The position numbers and the translations under genes were made by a program. From contig DULK01000078.1 in NCBI GenBank assembly GCA_012840385.1, forward strand, positions 62,001 through 126,000: a DNA stretch of 64,000 nt, read 5' to 3'. This document shows, in pieces, positions 55,473-64,000 of the stretch (within the stretch, counting starts at the first letter, position 1; the number at the start of each line of letters is the position of its first letter). The notes beneath the pieces were generated by a model. That model saw nothing but the letters and a program-made list of their open reading frames with translations. It had not been told where the DNA came from and made no database searches. This stretch comes from Syntrophomonadaceae bacterium. Its GTDB lineage: Bacteria > Bacillota > DSM-12270 > Thermacetogeniales > Thermacetogeniaceae.

Positions 55473-56851
55473 TGGTTCGCATGCGGGGCCAGCATCTGCG
55501 CCAGTTTTTGACCTACGGTGTATACATTCCCCGCCCCAATCGTCAGAATTAAATCACCCGACTTCATTTCACGCCCCAGAAAATCAACAACCTCGTCGAG
55601 CCTCTTGATGTATACGGCATTCTGCCCGTTTCGTCTAATGGATTGCACAATTAAATCAGAGGTAACCCCCTCAATGGGCGGTTCCCCGGCCGAATATATA
55701 TCTGTCACAATGACCAGATCGCTTCCATCAAAGGCGGTCCCGAATTCCTCTTTCAGCAAAGAGGTGCGCGTATACCGGTGTGGCTGAAAAACGGCTATGG
55801 TACGCCTCGCTTTCAAGCCCATGCTGGCTTTCATCAATGCTTTAATTTCAGTGGGATGATGGGCATAGTCATCTATTATTTTGATGCCATCGTTCTGGGC
55901 CAACAGCTGAAAGCGTCGGCGCGCACCGTGGAAAGCTTGCAGGGCACCGGCAATTGGGGGGAAAGCAAGGCCCAACCGTCTGCCCACCGCAACGGCAGCC
56001 AGGGCATTTTGCACATTATGCAGACCGGGTACGGAAAGGTACAGTCTTCCCAGGAGGGTGTTATTCTCCAGTATGTCGGCCTCTGTAGTAAACCCTTTCT
56101 GGACAACTCCTTTTGCTTTGAAGACAGGCTCCCCCTCAAGACCGTAAGTTATCGTTTCTACATCTCCGGCGTCCAGTTCTCTCACAAACCGATTATCCGT
56201 ACAGAGTACGGCAAAACCGCCGGGTTTAATGCAGTGTAAAAATTTTTGAAAAGCCTTAATGATTTCCCCGGTATTTTTGTAATAATCAAGGTGGTCGTTA
56301 TCTATATTAGTAATGACAGCGGCATAAGGGGCGAGTTTCAGAAAGGAGCCATCACTTTCGTCCGCTTCGGCCACAAGATAATCACCCCTGCCCAGCCTGG
56401 CGTTCCCCCCTATATCGTTCACCTCTCCCCCGATAATGCAGGTGGGATCAAAACCGTTGGCGGCAAGAACAAGAGAAATCATCGAGCTTGTGGTGGTTTT
56501 TCCATGGGCTCCAACGATGGCGATGCCTTTAAAATCGAGCATGAGCTGGGCGAGCAGGTCCCCGCGGCTGATCACCGGCAATCCCTTCCGGCGAGCGGCA
56601 AGAACCTCGACGTTCGAGGAAGGAATGGCGGAAGAAACGACCACATGATCCACACCCGGTTGAAGATTTTCCGCCGCGTGCCCGACATATACACGAGCGC
56701 CCTGCTCCCTTAACCTGCTCAGATTTGGTGATGCCACAAGATCTGAGCCGCTTACTTGAATCCCCATATCAAGCAATATTCTGGCGAGCCCGCTCATGCC
56801 TGCCCCACCGATACCGATCAGGTGGTACCACTTTCCAAACACGTCTTCCAT
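55469..56851 (-). CDS. murC: UDP-N-acetylmuramate-L-alanine ligase
   Basis: Adds L-Ala to UDP-MurNAc. N-terminal HLIGIGGAGMSGLARILLDMG, P-loop IVGAHGKTTTSSMISLVL near 115, and IIDDYAHHPTEIKALMKA near 340 define a Mur ligase of the MurC type. 460 residues. The ATG directly abuts GGGAGGAG; a GTG three codons in (56842, MFGKWYHLIG) has better spacing and may be the real start. Confidence 0.95.
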   Translation of the reverse strand: MEDVFGKWYHLIGIGGAGMSGLARILLDMGIQVSGSDLVASPNLSRLREQGARVYVGHAAENLQPGVDHVVVSSAIPSSNVEVLAARRKGLPVISRGDLLAQLMLDFKGIAIVGAHGKTTTSSMISLVLAANGFDPTCIIGGEVNDIGGNARLGRGDYLVAEADESDGSFLKLAPYAAVITNIDNDHLDYYKNTGEIIKAFQKFLHCIKPGGFAVLCTDNRFVRELDAGDVETITYGLEGEPVFKAKGVVQKGFTTEADILENNTLLGRLYLSVPGLHNVQNALAAVAVGRRLGLAFPPIAGALQAFHGARRRFQLLAQNDGIKIIDDYAHHPTEIKALMKASMGLKARRTIAVFQPHRYTRTSLLKEEFGTAFDGSDLVIVTDIYSAGEPPIEGVTSDLIVQSIRRNGQNAVYIKRLDEVVDFLGREMKSGDLILTIGAGNVYTVGQKLAQMLAPHANQ

Positions 56852-56965
56852 CTCCTCCCTCGCTGCGGCTCCCCAAATCTTTTAATTAGTTACACAAACA
56901 GTCTATGTATATCCTGCTGGGGAGGTTACAGGATACCGGGCCTCGAAGTCAAGCATCTCTTTTTC

Positions 56966-58084
56966 TCAATACCTGGCCCTCATGAGTTCACGCACAATAA
57001 TCTCTCCCGCCTCCGGGTGTCCGAAACGGCGTATTTGCCGGCTTAAGTGCTTACGCAACGGTTCATTGATAATTACTTCCCGAATTGCGTTGTACAGGCG
57101 TTGAGGCGTAAGCTCTTTTTCCGGTATCAGATACGCCGCCTTTTCCTGAGCCAGTAAAAGGGCGTTGTAGTACTGGTGATCACCGGTGGCATAGGGATAA
57201 GGAATCAAAATGGCGGGTATCCCCCGCACCGTCACCTCGGCCAGAGTCGCCGCCCCGGCACGGCTGACAATCAGATCCGCCGCAGCCAGCCCGTATTCCA
57301 TTTCTTCCAGATAAGGTCTGATTATTAGTTTTCCGATATTCTCTTCTTTTATTCCCTCTTTTACCATCTGTTTACAATACCTGTCGTAATCGGCCTTCCC
57401 GGTCAGATGTATGATCTGAAGCTCAGGCATTTCTTCATCATTCTGCATCAGGGAATAGACTTCAAGCATCGCTTCATTAATTGCCCGCGCTCCCCGGCTT
57501 CCACCCGTAACCAGGAGAGTAGGTAAAGCCGGATCCAGGCCAAAAAAGCGTATCCCGTCCTCTCGTTTTACCCGAAGTATTTCTCTTCTGACCGGAAGGC
57601 CGGAATAGATTACCTTTGCTCGCCGGGGAAAAACCCGTTTCTTTAAAGGAAAGGTAGTAAATATCACCCTCGCCCAACGGGACAAAAGCTTATTGGCAAG
57701 CCCCGGTATCGAATTCTGTTCATGCAAATATACTGGAACCCCGCAGCGTATCGCGGCCAGTACGATGGGTACGGAAACATAGCCACCTGTAGCGAAAACA
57801 GCGTGCGGGGAAAATTCCCTGATGATGCTCAATCCCTGACGGTAACCCTTTAACAATGATTTTAACACACCGAACACCTGCAGATTAAGCTGCCGCGGCC
57901 ATTTAACCGCTGATATCTCCCGAAAGGGATATCCTTCACGGGGAACAATGTGGCTTTCCAGGCCGTCTTTTGTTCCTACAAACAAAATCTTTCCTGAAGG
58001 ATCCTTTTCTTTCAGAAGGCCGGCCACCGCCAGGGCCGGATAAAGATGCCCCCCGGTGCCTCCGCCGGTTATCAACAAACGCAT
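56966..58084 (-). CDS. murG: UDP-N-acetylglucosamine transferase MurG
   Basis: Converts lipid I to lipid II at the inner membrane face. The N-terminal glycine loop ITGGGTGGHLYPALAVAG, the second loop LHEQNSIPGLANKLLSRWA and the donor-binding SRAGAATLAEVTVRGIPAILIPYP near 265 identify MurG. The longer reading to 58108 has no site; the ATG at 58084 has AGGGG seven bases ahead. 372 residues. Confidence 0.96.
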   Translation of the reverse strand: MRLLITGGGTGGHLYPALAVAGLLKEKDPSGKILFVGTKDGLESHIVPREGYPFREISAVKWPRQLNLQVFGVLKSLLKGYRQGLSIIREFSPHAVFATGGYVSVPIVLAAIRCGVPVYLHEQNSIPGLANKLLSRWARVIFTTFPLKKRVFPRRAKVIYSGLPVRREILRVKREDGIRFFGLDPALPTLLVTGGSRGARAINEAMLEVYSLMQNDEEMPELQIIHLTGKADYDRYCKQMVKEGIKEENIGKLIIRPYLEEMEYGLAAADLIVSRAGAATLAEVTVRGIPAILIPYPYATGDHQYYNALLLAQEKAAYLIPEKELTPQRLYNAIREVIINEPLRKHLSRQIRRFGHPEAGEIIVRELMRARY

Positions 58085-58094
58085 AATCAGACCC

Positions 58095-59195
58095 CTATTC
58101 TGTACCATAATGAGATATATTCAATAAAATACCTATTCCCAACAGGTTTAATGTCAGAGAGGAGCCGCCGTAACTGATGAAGGGAAGTGTGATTCCGGTC
58201 ACCGGCAGGCTCCCGGTAACGACACCCATATTGATAACGGCCTGAACAACAACCATACCCGTAATACCCACCGCCAGGAGGGCTCCGAAATTATCGGGGG
58301 CTTTCAAGGCAATTCTGAGACCTCGCCACATGAAAGCAAAGAAAAGCAGCAGCACAAAAAACGCCCCGATAAACCCGAGCTCTTCGCATAAAACCGCAAA
58401 GATAAAGTCGGTGTGCTGTTCCGGGAGATAGAGGAATTTCTGCCTCCCCTGCCCCAAACCCATCCCCAGCAAACCTCCGGAGCCCACGGCATAAAGGGAC
58501 TGGATGGTCTGGAAACCCGTATCCAGCGGATCCGCCCACGGATTCAGAAAGGCCGTTAAACGCTCCATCCTGTAGGGTTCGACCACTGCGGCCAAAATGA
58601 CCAGGCCCACTCCAACCAGTGCCAGGGTAATTAAATGGGTTTTCCTGGCACCGGCCGCAAGGATCATAAAGTAGGCCGTCCCGGCAATGGTAACGGCAGT
58701 TCCCAGATCGGGCTGCGCCAGAATCAAACCGCACACGATCCCCACCACCAGAAGAGGCGGAACAAATCCCCGGAAAAACTGTTTAATGCGGTTGTGGTGT
58801 CCGGATAAAAACTTTGCCAGGAAAATCACCATGGCCAGTTTCGCAACTTCAGAGGGCTGAAAGGTAAGGGGGCCCACTCCAAGCCAGCGGGTTGAGCCCT
58901 TGATCGTTATTCCGACCCCTGGGATTAAAACAAGGAGCAAAAGAAAGACTGACGCTCCAAAGATCGGAATTGCCCACCTTTTAAAGTTGCTGTAATCGAT
59001 CTTCATGACAGTAACCATCCCGGCAATCCCCAGGAGTGCCCAGGCCAGCTGGTTTTTTAGAAAATGTGCGCCGTCCCCATAGTGTATCTGGGCATACACG
59101 TAACTGGAACTGAAGACCATGATGATGCCTAAGGTAAGAAGAAATAAAACAACCAGGAACAGGATAAAATCGGGCGCCTGCTTGCGCTGCTTCAC
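58095..59195 (-). CDS. ftsW: SEDS-family peptidoglycan polymerase FtsW/SpoVE
   Basis: Polytopic septal glycosyltransferase with about ten membrane segments. Conserved LTFQPSEVAKLAMVIFLAKFL near residue 110, AQPDLGTAVTIAGTAYF near 160, and FISYGGSSLTLNLLGIGILLNIS at the C-terminus. 366 residues. Start GTG with GGGGG seven bases ahead. In sporulating Firmicutes the copy between murD and murG is often SpoVE; vegetative FtsW versus SpoVE cannot be settled by sequence alone. Confidence 0.93.
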   Translation of the reverse strand: MKQRKQAPDFILFLVVLFLLTLGIIMVFSSSYVYAQIHYGDGAHFLKNQLAWALLGIAGMVTVMKIDYSNFKRWAIPIFGASVFLLLLVLIPGVGITIKGSTRWLGVGPLTFQPSEVAKLAMVIFLAKFLSGHHNRIKQFFRGFVPPLLVVGIVCGLILAQPDLGTAVTIAGTAYFMILAAGARKTHLITLALVGVGLVILAAVVEPYRMERLTAFLNPWADPLDTGFQTIQSLYAVGSGGLLGMGLGQGRQKFLYLPEQHTDFIFAVLCEELGFIGAFFVLLLFFAFMWRGLRIALKAPDNFGALLAVGITGMVVVQAVINMGVVTGSLPVTGITLPFISYGGSSLTLNLLGIGILLNISHYGTE

Positions 59196-59207
59196 CTCAT
59201 CGCCCCC

Positions 59208-60575
59208 TTAGAGTTCTTTAACCAGTTGCCGGAAAATGTCACCCCGTTCTTCGTAGTCACGAAACATATCCCAACTGGCGCAGGCAGGTGAAAGAAGCAC
59301 AACATCTCCCGGTGACGCAAGCCTGGCGGCGGTTTGAACACCTTCCTTTAGTGAAGCAACGTTCCATATATTGCTGAACCCCACGGCCAAAACGGCATCC
59401 CTGATGACAGGTGCGGCCTCACCCAGCAGGATTAAAGCCTTGACCTTCTCCTTAATTTTCTTCGCAAGCTCGCCGAGGTCGCTCCCCTTATGCCTTCCGC
59501 CGGCGATCAGGATGATCGGCTCCCTGAAAGAATCCAGCGCCTTTAACACCGATTCAGGGTTCGTGCCCTTTGAATCGTTTACATACTTCACGCCATCCAC
59601 AACGCCCACCGGTTCCAGACGGTGGGGAACGCCGGGAAATGTGCTCACCGCCTTTGCGACCACCTTAACGTCGACCCCCGCCAGGAGAGAGGCGGCTGCT
59701 CCGGCCAGGGCATTCTCCAGATTATGAGGACCCGGAATCCCGACATCCTCAACAGAACATACTGTTTCCCGCCGTCCCTCCCGGCTAAAGCTGATCAGGC
59801 CGCCCTGCACGCCGATACCGTTTTCCGGGAGGGCCCTGCGAGAAAACCAGAAACAGCTTGCCCTTAGAACAGGAAGGTTATCACGAATCCAGGGGTCGTC
59901 CAAGTTGAGTACAGCATAATCGCCAGATCTTTGGTTAGCGAAGATGCGCAGCTTTGTCCTCCCGTATTCCATAAGGCTGCCGTGCCTGTCCAGGTGATCG
60001 GGAGTAACGTTCAAGAAAACTGCAATATAAGGCCGGAACTGCCGGACGTGCTCAAGTTGAAAAGAGCTGACTTCCACAATCCAGTACTGCACCTTTCTAC
60101 CTGAACGACGGCTTTTTTCCACCTCTCCGACCAAGGGTATGCCGATGTTGCCGGCTACAACAGCATCGATACCGGCCTGCCGAAGAATGTATCCGATCAG
60201 CGCTGTGGTTGTGGTTTTTCCGTTTGTTCCGGTAACCGCAATGATCGGCTCCCGAATAAACCGCCCCGCCAGTTCCAGTTCGCTCCAGATCGGGATCCCC
60301 AACCCTCCAGCAGCCTGTAACAGTGGGATGGTAGAGGGAACCCCGGGGCTGACGACAACCAGGTCGTAGGCTCCCCCCCCGATCGGGGGATGCTCTCCCA
60401 GCACGAAATTAATAGGCAGTTTCTTCAATTCTTGAAAGCCGTTACCCAGTTCTTCCTCTGTTTTCAGATCGGTACCGGTCACCTCTGCTCCCAGGTTTGC
60501 CAGAAACCGGGCTGCAGCCTGACCGCTCCGGGCCATCCCAACCACCAGCACCTTTTTTTCTCGAAAGTCAAGCAC
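59208..60575 (-). CDS. murD: UDP-N-acetylmuramoylalanine-D-glutamate ligase
   Basis: Adds D-Glu. N-terminal Rossmann-like VLVVGMARSGQAAARFLANLG, P-loop AVTGTNGKTTTTALIGYIL near 115, NVTPDHLDRHGSLMEYGRTK near 190 and YVNDSKGTNPESVLKALDSF near 330. 455 residues. Start GTG. Twelve bases separate it from ftsW. Confidence 0.96.
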   Translation of the reverse strand: MLDFREKKVLVVGMARSGQAAARFLANLGAEVTGTDLKTEEELGNGFQELKKLPINFVLGEHPPIGGGAYDLVVVSPGVPSTIPLLQAAGGLGIPIWSELELAGRFIREPIIAVTGTNGKTTTTALIGYILRQAGIDAVVAGNIGIPLVGEVEKSRRSGRKVQYWIVEVSSFQLEHVRQFRPYIAVFLNVTPDHLDRHGSLMEYGRTKLRIFANQRSGDYAVLNLDDPWIRDNLPVLRASCFWFSRRALPENGIGVQGGLISFSREGRRETVCSVEDVGIPGPHNLENALAGAAASLLAGVDVKVVAKAVSTFPGVPHRLEPVGVVDGVKYVNDSKGTNPESVLKALDSFREPIILIAGGRHKGSDLGELAKKIKEKVKALILLGEAAPVIRDAVLAVGFSNIWNVASLKEGVQTAARLASPGDVVLLSPACASWDMFRDYEERGDIFRQLVKEL

Positions 60576-60588
60576 TTCCCATCAACTC

Positions 60589-61557
60589 CTAAACCATCCA
60601 GAGTCCCAGAATTGCGAAACACAGCCCGACAAGCCAAAAAATGTGAACCACTTTTACTTCCGGCCATCCCGATAATTCAAAGTGATGATGCAGAGGGCTC
60701 ATCTTAAATACCCTGCGACCCGTCAGGCGAAAGGACACGACCTGAATAATAACAGAGAGGGTCTCAAGCACAAATACCCCTCCCAGGATCAGCAACAGGA
60801 GTTCGGTGCGTGTCAACACAGCCAGGGCGGTCAGGGCACCCCCCAGCGCCAGGGAACCTGTATCCCCCATGAAAACCCGCGCCGGATGATAGTTATAGCA
60901 GAGGAAACCGAGACAGCTTCCGGCCAGTGCCCCGGCAAAGATGGCGGTCGCAGTCTGTCCGTGCATCCGGGCGATAATAACGTACGCACCGGAGGCGATT
61001 GCCATCAAACCGACTGCCAGACCATCGAGGCCGTCTGTCAGGTTAACAGCGTTAGTCGTACAAATAAGGACAAAGACAATGAAAAAGTAGTATAGAATCC
61101 CTGCCTGAATCGTAATGCCAATCACGGGCACGCTGATTAACGTTCCCCGCCCGAGAATATGAACACCCCATGCCAGTAGTGCCCCCATCAGCAACTGCCC
61201 GAGTATTTTTGCTCTTGCTTTCAGGCCGAGAGGGCGCCTGAGTACCACCTTGAGAAAATCATCGACGAAACCGATTAAACCACAGCCGAACATAATGCCG
61301 AATAAAAGCCGCATCTCGGAGGTATTACCGGCCAGGAGCAAACCGGTTAAACCGGTCCCGCCTAGGATCATCAGCCCGCCCATGGTGGCAGTGCCTTGCT
61401 TTTTCAGGTGTGAACGGGGCCCATCATCTCGGACCTCCTGTCCGAACTTCAGCCGGTAAAGAAGCGGGATCAGGACGGTGCCCAAAATTAAGGTGGTGGT
61501 CAGGCCTGCTCCAACAGCTATAAATACCATTCGCAGATCACCGGTCGCATTCATCAT
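60589..61557 (-). CDS. mraY: Phospho-N-acetylmuramoyl-pentapeptide transferase
   Basis: Forms lipid I on undecaprenyl phosphate. Ten or so membrane segments; catalytic aspartates in FVDDFLKVVLRRPLG near residue 97 and NLTDGLDGLAVG near 170; the C-terminal HHH motif in KMSPLHHHFELSGWPE near 287. 322 residues. Overlaps murF by 20 bases. Confidence 0.97.
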   Translation of the reverse strand: MMNATGDLRMVFIAVGAGLTTTLILGTVLIPLLYRLKFGQEVRDDGPRSHLKKQGTATMGGLMILGGTGLTGLLLAGNTSEMRLLFGIMFGCGLIGFVDDFLKVVLRRPLGLKARAKILGQLLMGALLAWGVHILGRGTLISVPVIGITIQAGILYYFFIVFVLICTTNAVNLTDGLDGLAVGLMAIASGAYVIIARMHGQTATAIFAGALAGSCLGFLCYNYHPARVFMGDTGSLALGGALTALAVLTRTELLLLILGGVFVLETLSVIIQVVSFRLTGRRVFKMSPLHHHFELSGWPEVKVVHIFWLVGLCFAILGLWMV

Positions 61558-62941
61558 GGCTCACCTGTTCCGTAAGAGCGGATGAAACCTCTTCCATTTT
61601 TATACCCCGCGATCCCTTGATGAGAACAAGATCTCCTTCTTCAAGGTAAGATTTTAAGAACTCGAGCGCTTGCGATCTATTCTCAAAAACGTGGATCAGA
61701 TCCGGAGACATGCCGGCCGAGCACGCCCCGAACGCGATTTCCCTGGCCAGCTCCCCAACGGTGCAAAGGCAATCTATTTTTAATTCCGCAGCAGCCTTCC
61801 CAACCTCCCGGTGGCCGGGAACCGTTTCCGTTCCGAGCTCGTACATGTCTCCCAGCACCGCTACGGCCCTGGTTTTATCCGGGACCTGGGCGAGCAGCCT
61901 CAAGGCGGCTTTTACCGAGTCAGGACTGGCATTGTAGGAATCGTCGATGATCCTGCTGCCCCGGATACCTTTTTTGACCTCAAGCCGCATCCCCGTCATG
62001 GAAGCCGAGGCTAAACCGGCAGCGATCTCCTGGGGCGTCAATCCAAACCAGTGCCCGACGGCCGCTGCCGCCAGGGCATTGAGCACATTGTGCCGGCCGG
62101 GAAACGGAAGATGACAGGGGGCGTCACCCAAGGGTGTTCGCAACATAAAGGTTGCTCCCTCCAGGCCAAGAAGCCTCACCTCCAAGGCCCGGACATCGCA
62201 GTTTTCAGATTCACCGTAGTACAGAACCCTCGATTTTACCCTTTCCCTTAGCCTAATCTGCCAGGGGTCCCCGGCATTCAGGACGGCACATCCCTCAGGA
62301 GGCAAGGCATCCAAAAGCTCCCCTTTTGCCCGGGCAATGGCCTCCTGGGACCCAAGCCTTTCCAAATGGGTCCGACCAATACAGGTAATCACGCCGACCT
62401 GGGGACTGCCGATCCTGCATAAAGCGGCAATCTCCCCGCGGCCGCGCATGGCCATTTCCAGGACGGCCACCTCATGCCTTCGAGTCAACTGCAAGAGGGT
62501 CAAAGGCAGACCAATCTCGTTGTTATAATTTCCCCGGGTTTTGAGAACCGAGAAACGCCTGCTTAGCACCCCGGCAATCAGGTCTTTTGTGGTGGTCTTC
62601 CCTACACTGCCGGTTACGGCAACTACCGGAACCCGGAACAGGTTTCGATAATACCGGGCAAGATCCTGCAAAGCCCGGCAAGTATCCCGAACCCGGATCA
62701 GCGGCCGATCGGTCGCAACCAAAACCGGCTTGGAGATAACGGCCCCTATGGCCCCGCGCTGCAGGGCTTCTCCAATGAAGCCATGGCCGTCAACCCTGCT
62801 TCCCTGAAATGCAAAGAACAGCTGGCCGGGTTCAACCGCCCTGCTGTCAATGGCAACACCGGTCACTTCCCCTTTCGGGTTCCCGCTGACAAGCAACCCG
62901 TCGACGGCCCTTATGACATCATCTATCTGTAGCGGCTCCAT
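61538..62941 (-). CDS. murF: UDP-N-acetylmuramoyl-tripeptide-D-alanyl-D-alanine ligase
   Basis: Adds D-Ala-D-Ala. P-loop AVTGSVGKTTTKDLIAGVL near residue 110, TRGNYNNEIGLPLTLLQL near 135, and IIDDSYNASPDSVKAALRLL near 335, which is MurF-like. 467 residues. Follows murE by two bases. Confidence 0.95.
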   Translation of the reverse strand: MEPLQIDDVIRAVDGLLVSGNPKGEVTGVAIDSRAVEPGQLFFAFQGSRVDGHGFIGEALQRGAIGAVISKPVLVATDRPLIRVRDTCRALQDLARYYRNLFRVPVVAVTGSVGKTTTKDLIAGVLSRRFSVLKTRGNYNNEIGLPLTLLQLTRRHEVAVLEMAMRGRGEIAALCRIGSPQVGVITCIGRTHLERLGSQEAIARAKGELLDALPPEGCAVLNAGDPWQIRLRERVKSRVLYYGESENCDVRALEVRLLGLEGATFMLRTPLGDAPCHLPFPGRHNVLNALAAAAVGHWFGLTPQEIAAGLASASMTGMRLEVKKGIRGSRIIDDSYNASPDSVKAALRLLAQVPDKTRAVAVLGDMYELGTETVPGHREVGKAAAELKIDCLCTVGELAREIAFGACSAGMSPDLIHVFENRSQALEFLKSYLEEGDLVLIKGSRGIKMEEVSSALTEQVSHDECDR

Positions 62942-62943
62942 GA

Positions 62944-64000
62944 TTAAACCACAATCTCCTTCTCAATAATATTTCTCGCCACCCGGCGGTCATCAAAGGG
63001 GATTTTCCGGTCTCCGATGATCTGGTAATCCTCATGCCCCTTCCCTGCGATTATTACCAGATCTCCCTTCCGGGCGTAGTGCAAAGCAATCCTGATCGCC
63101 TCCGACCGGTCGGGCTCCACCGTGAATTTCGCCCCGCCAACCTGGTTGATACCGAGTACGATTTGCTCAATGATGCGTCCGGGATCTTCGGTACGGGGGT
63201 TATCCGAGGTGATCACCGTATAATCACTCAGTTCCCCGGAAATCTTTCCCATGAGAGGGCGTTTGCCCGGATCCCGGTCTCCACCGCAACCGAAAACGGT
63301 AATCAGGCGTCCGCCGGTTACGGCACGGGCGGTTCGCAGGACGTTCTCCAAGCCGTCGGGAGTATGAGCATAATCCACAATCACCGTAAAGTCCTGACCG
63401 GCATCTACCACCTCAAAGCGGCCGGGCACCCCTTTAACCTCCCTCAGGGCATCGCGTATAACCTGCACCGGAATACCTTCCTGCAGGCCGACACCGATTG
63501 CCGCCAGGCTGTTATAAACATTAAATGCACCCGGCAACGAAAGGGTAAAAGGAAGCCTTTCACCTCTGTAGACGAGTATATAACTAATCCCCCTGGGAGA
63601 AAGCTTCACATCTTCAGCTTTCAGGTCCGACTTCTCCCTGATCCCGTATGTAATCACCGGTACGGAGGTATTCTCTACGATTTCCGGCCCTGAGGGATCA
63701 TCCGCATTGACCACCGCATAGCAGGGGCGCCGTTTGGTTCGATTACGACCCAAACCCCTAAAGAGAAGCATCTTGGCTTCTAAATATTCCCGCATATCTT
63801 TATGAAAGTCCAGGTGATCCTGTGTTAAATTTGTAAATACCGCCGCATCAAACTCGCATTGGGCAACCCTTTGCAAAACAAGGCCATGCGATGAGACCTC
63901 CATAGCCACCGCTCCTACCCCGGCATCAGCCATTTCCCTGAGCAGTGCTTGAAGTTCGAGTGATTCTGGGGTGGTATGGACCACAGCCCGTTTTTGTTCC
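62944..64000 (-). CDS. murE: UDP-N-acetylmuramoyl-tripeptide synthetase (meso-DAP adding), 5' part beyond window
   Basis: Partial: 352 codons of the C-terminal portion; the reading frame runs off the right edge, so no start is called. Present are EVSSHGLVLQRV, NLTQDHLDFHKDMREYL, DYAHTPDGLENVL and SDNPRTEDPGRI. The DNPR motif marks specificity for meso-diaminopimelate, in agreement with dapL and dapF in this window. It is the most upstream dcw gene visible. Confidence 0.95.
   Translation of the reverse strand, partial: EQKRAVVHTTPESLELQALLREMADAGVGAVAMEVSSHGLVLQRVAQCEFDAAVFTNLTQDHLDFHKDMREYLEAKMLLFRGLGRNRTKRRPCYAVVNADDPSGPEIVENTSVPVITYGIREKSDLKAEDVKLSPRGISYILVYRGERLPFTLSLPGAFNVYNSLAAIGVGLQEGIPVQVIRDALREVKGVPGRFEVVDAGQDFTVIVDYAHTPDGLENVLRTARAVTGGRLITVFGCGGDRDPGKRPLMGKISGELSDYTVITSDNPRTEDPGRIIEQIVLGINQVGGAKFTVEPDRSEAIRIALHYARKGDLVIIAGKGHEDYQIIGDRKIPFDDRRVARNIIEKEIVV

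Noticed and set aside
61250-61459. Plus-strand ORF opposite mraY
   Set aside because: Antisense shadow of a membrane protein gene with intact catalytic motifs.

Overview
The window is a gene-dense stretch of ordinary chromosome from a spore-forming, probably strictly anaerobic Firmicute of the Clostridia/Peptococcaceae kind. The sporulation genes spoIIGA, sigE, sigG, spoIIR, ylmC/ymxH and a yteA-type gene show spore formation. Anaerobic ribonucleotide reductase nrdDG, a CooC/AcsF-type carbon monoxide dehydrogenase maturation ATPase and LL-diaminopimelate aminotransferase (dapL) point to an anaerobic clostridial lineage. I see no rRNA, tRNA, insertion sequence, prophage or CRISPR array. Almost everything is on the minus strand; only cooC and rqcH (9.8-12.4 kb) are on the plus strand. 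UUG start codons are common.

Read from the right end in the direction of transcription: (1) 50.1-64 kb is the division and cell-wall (dcw) cluster murE-murF-mraY-murD-ftsW-murG-murC-murB-murA-ftsQ-ftsA-ftsZ, closed by a terminator. (2) 46.3-49.9 kb is the sporulation block spoIIGA-sigE-sigG-spoIIR-ylmC; its promoter has an over-long 21-bp spacer and a Spo0A-box-like site. (3) 43.1-46.2 kb is nrdR-nrdD-nrdG with a possible NrdR box. (4) 38.5-43.1 kb holds pgeF, copZ, a HlyD-like adaptor, yggS, sepF, proC, yggT and a DUF167 gene. (5) 33.4-38.2 kb is a BMP-type nucleoside ABC importer, followed by an NSS sodium symporter. (6) 22.4-31.6 kb runs ileS, an ACT-domain gene, a DUF711 gene, a DUF5665 gene, a yteA-like gene, a glycosyltransferase, lspA, rluD and pyrR. 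(7) 12.5-22.3 kb is the complete UMP pathway pyrB-C-carA-carB-pyrK-D-F-E, with PyrR attenuators ahead of both pyrR and pyrB. (8) 9.8-12.4 kb is the plus-strand cooC-rqcH island. (9) 1-9.4 kb runs dapF, dapL, yicC, remA, gmk, rpoZ, coaBC, metK, priA, def and the start of fmt.

From general knowledge of Bacillus subtilis, the backbone (murE ... ftsAZ, spoIIGA-sigE-sigG, ylmC-D-E-F-G, ileS, a DksA-like gene, lspA, rluD, pyr operon, rqcH, yicC, remA, gmk, rpoZ, coaBC, priA, def, fmt) follows the same order there. The window is best read as that conserved backbone with lineage-specific insertions: nrdRDG, copZ/hlyD, the nucleoside importer and NSS symporter, DUF711/ACT, and dapL/dapF/cooC.

No clearly new multi-gene system was found. 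The points most worth a second look are proC, which has no ATG/GTG/TTG start ahead of its Rossmann motif; a PriA that lacks the usual winged-helix segment; the anomalously spaced spoIIG promoter; an unassigned stem-loop leader ahead of the BMP importer; and the isolated cooC with a small ORF upstream.
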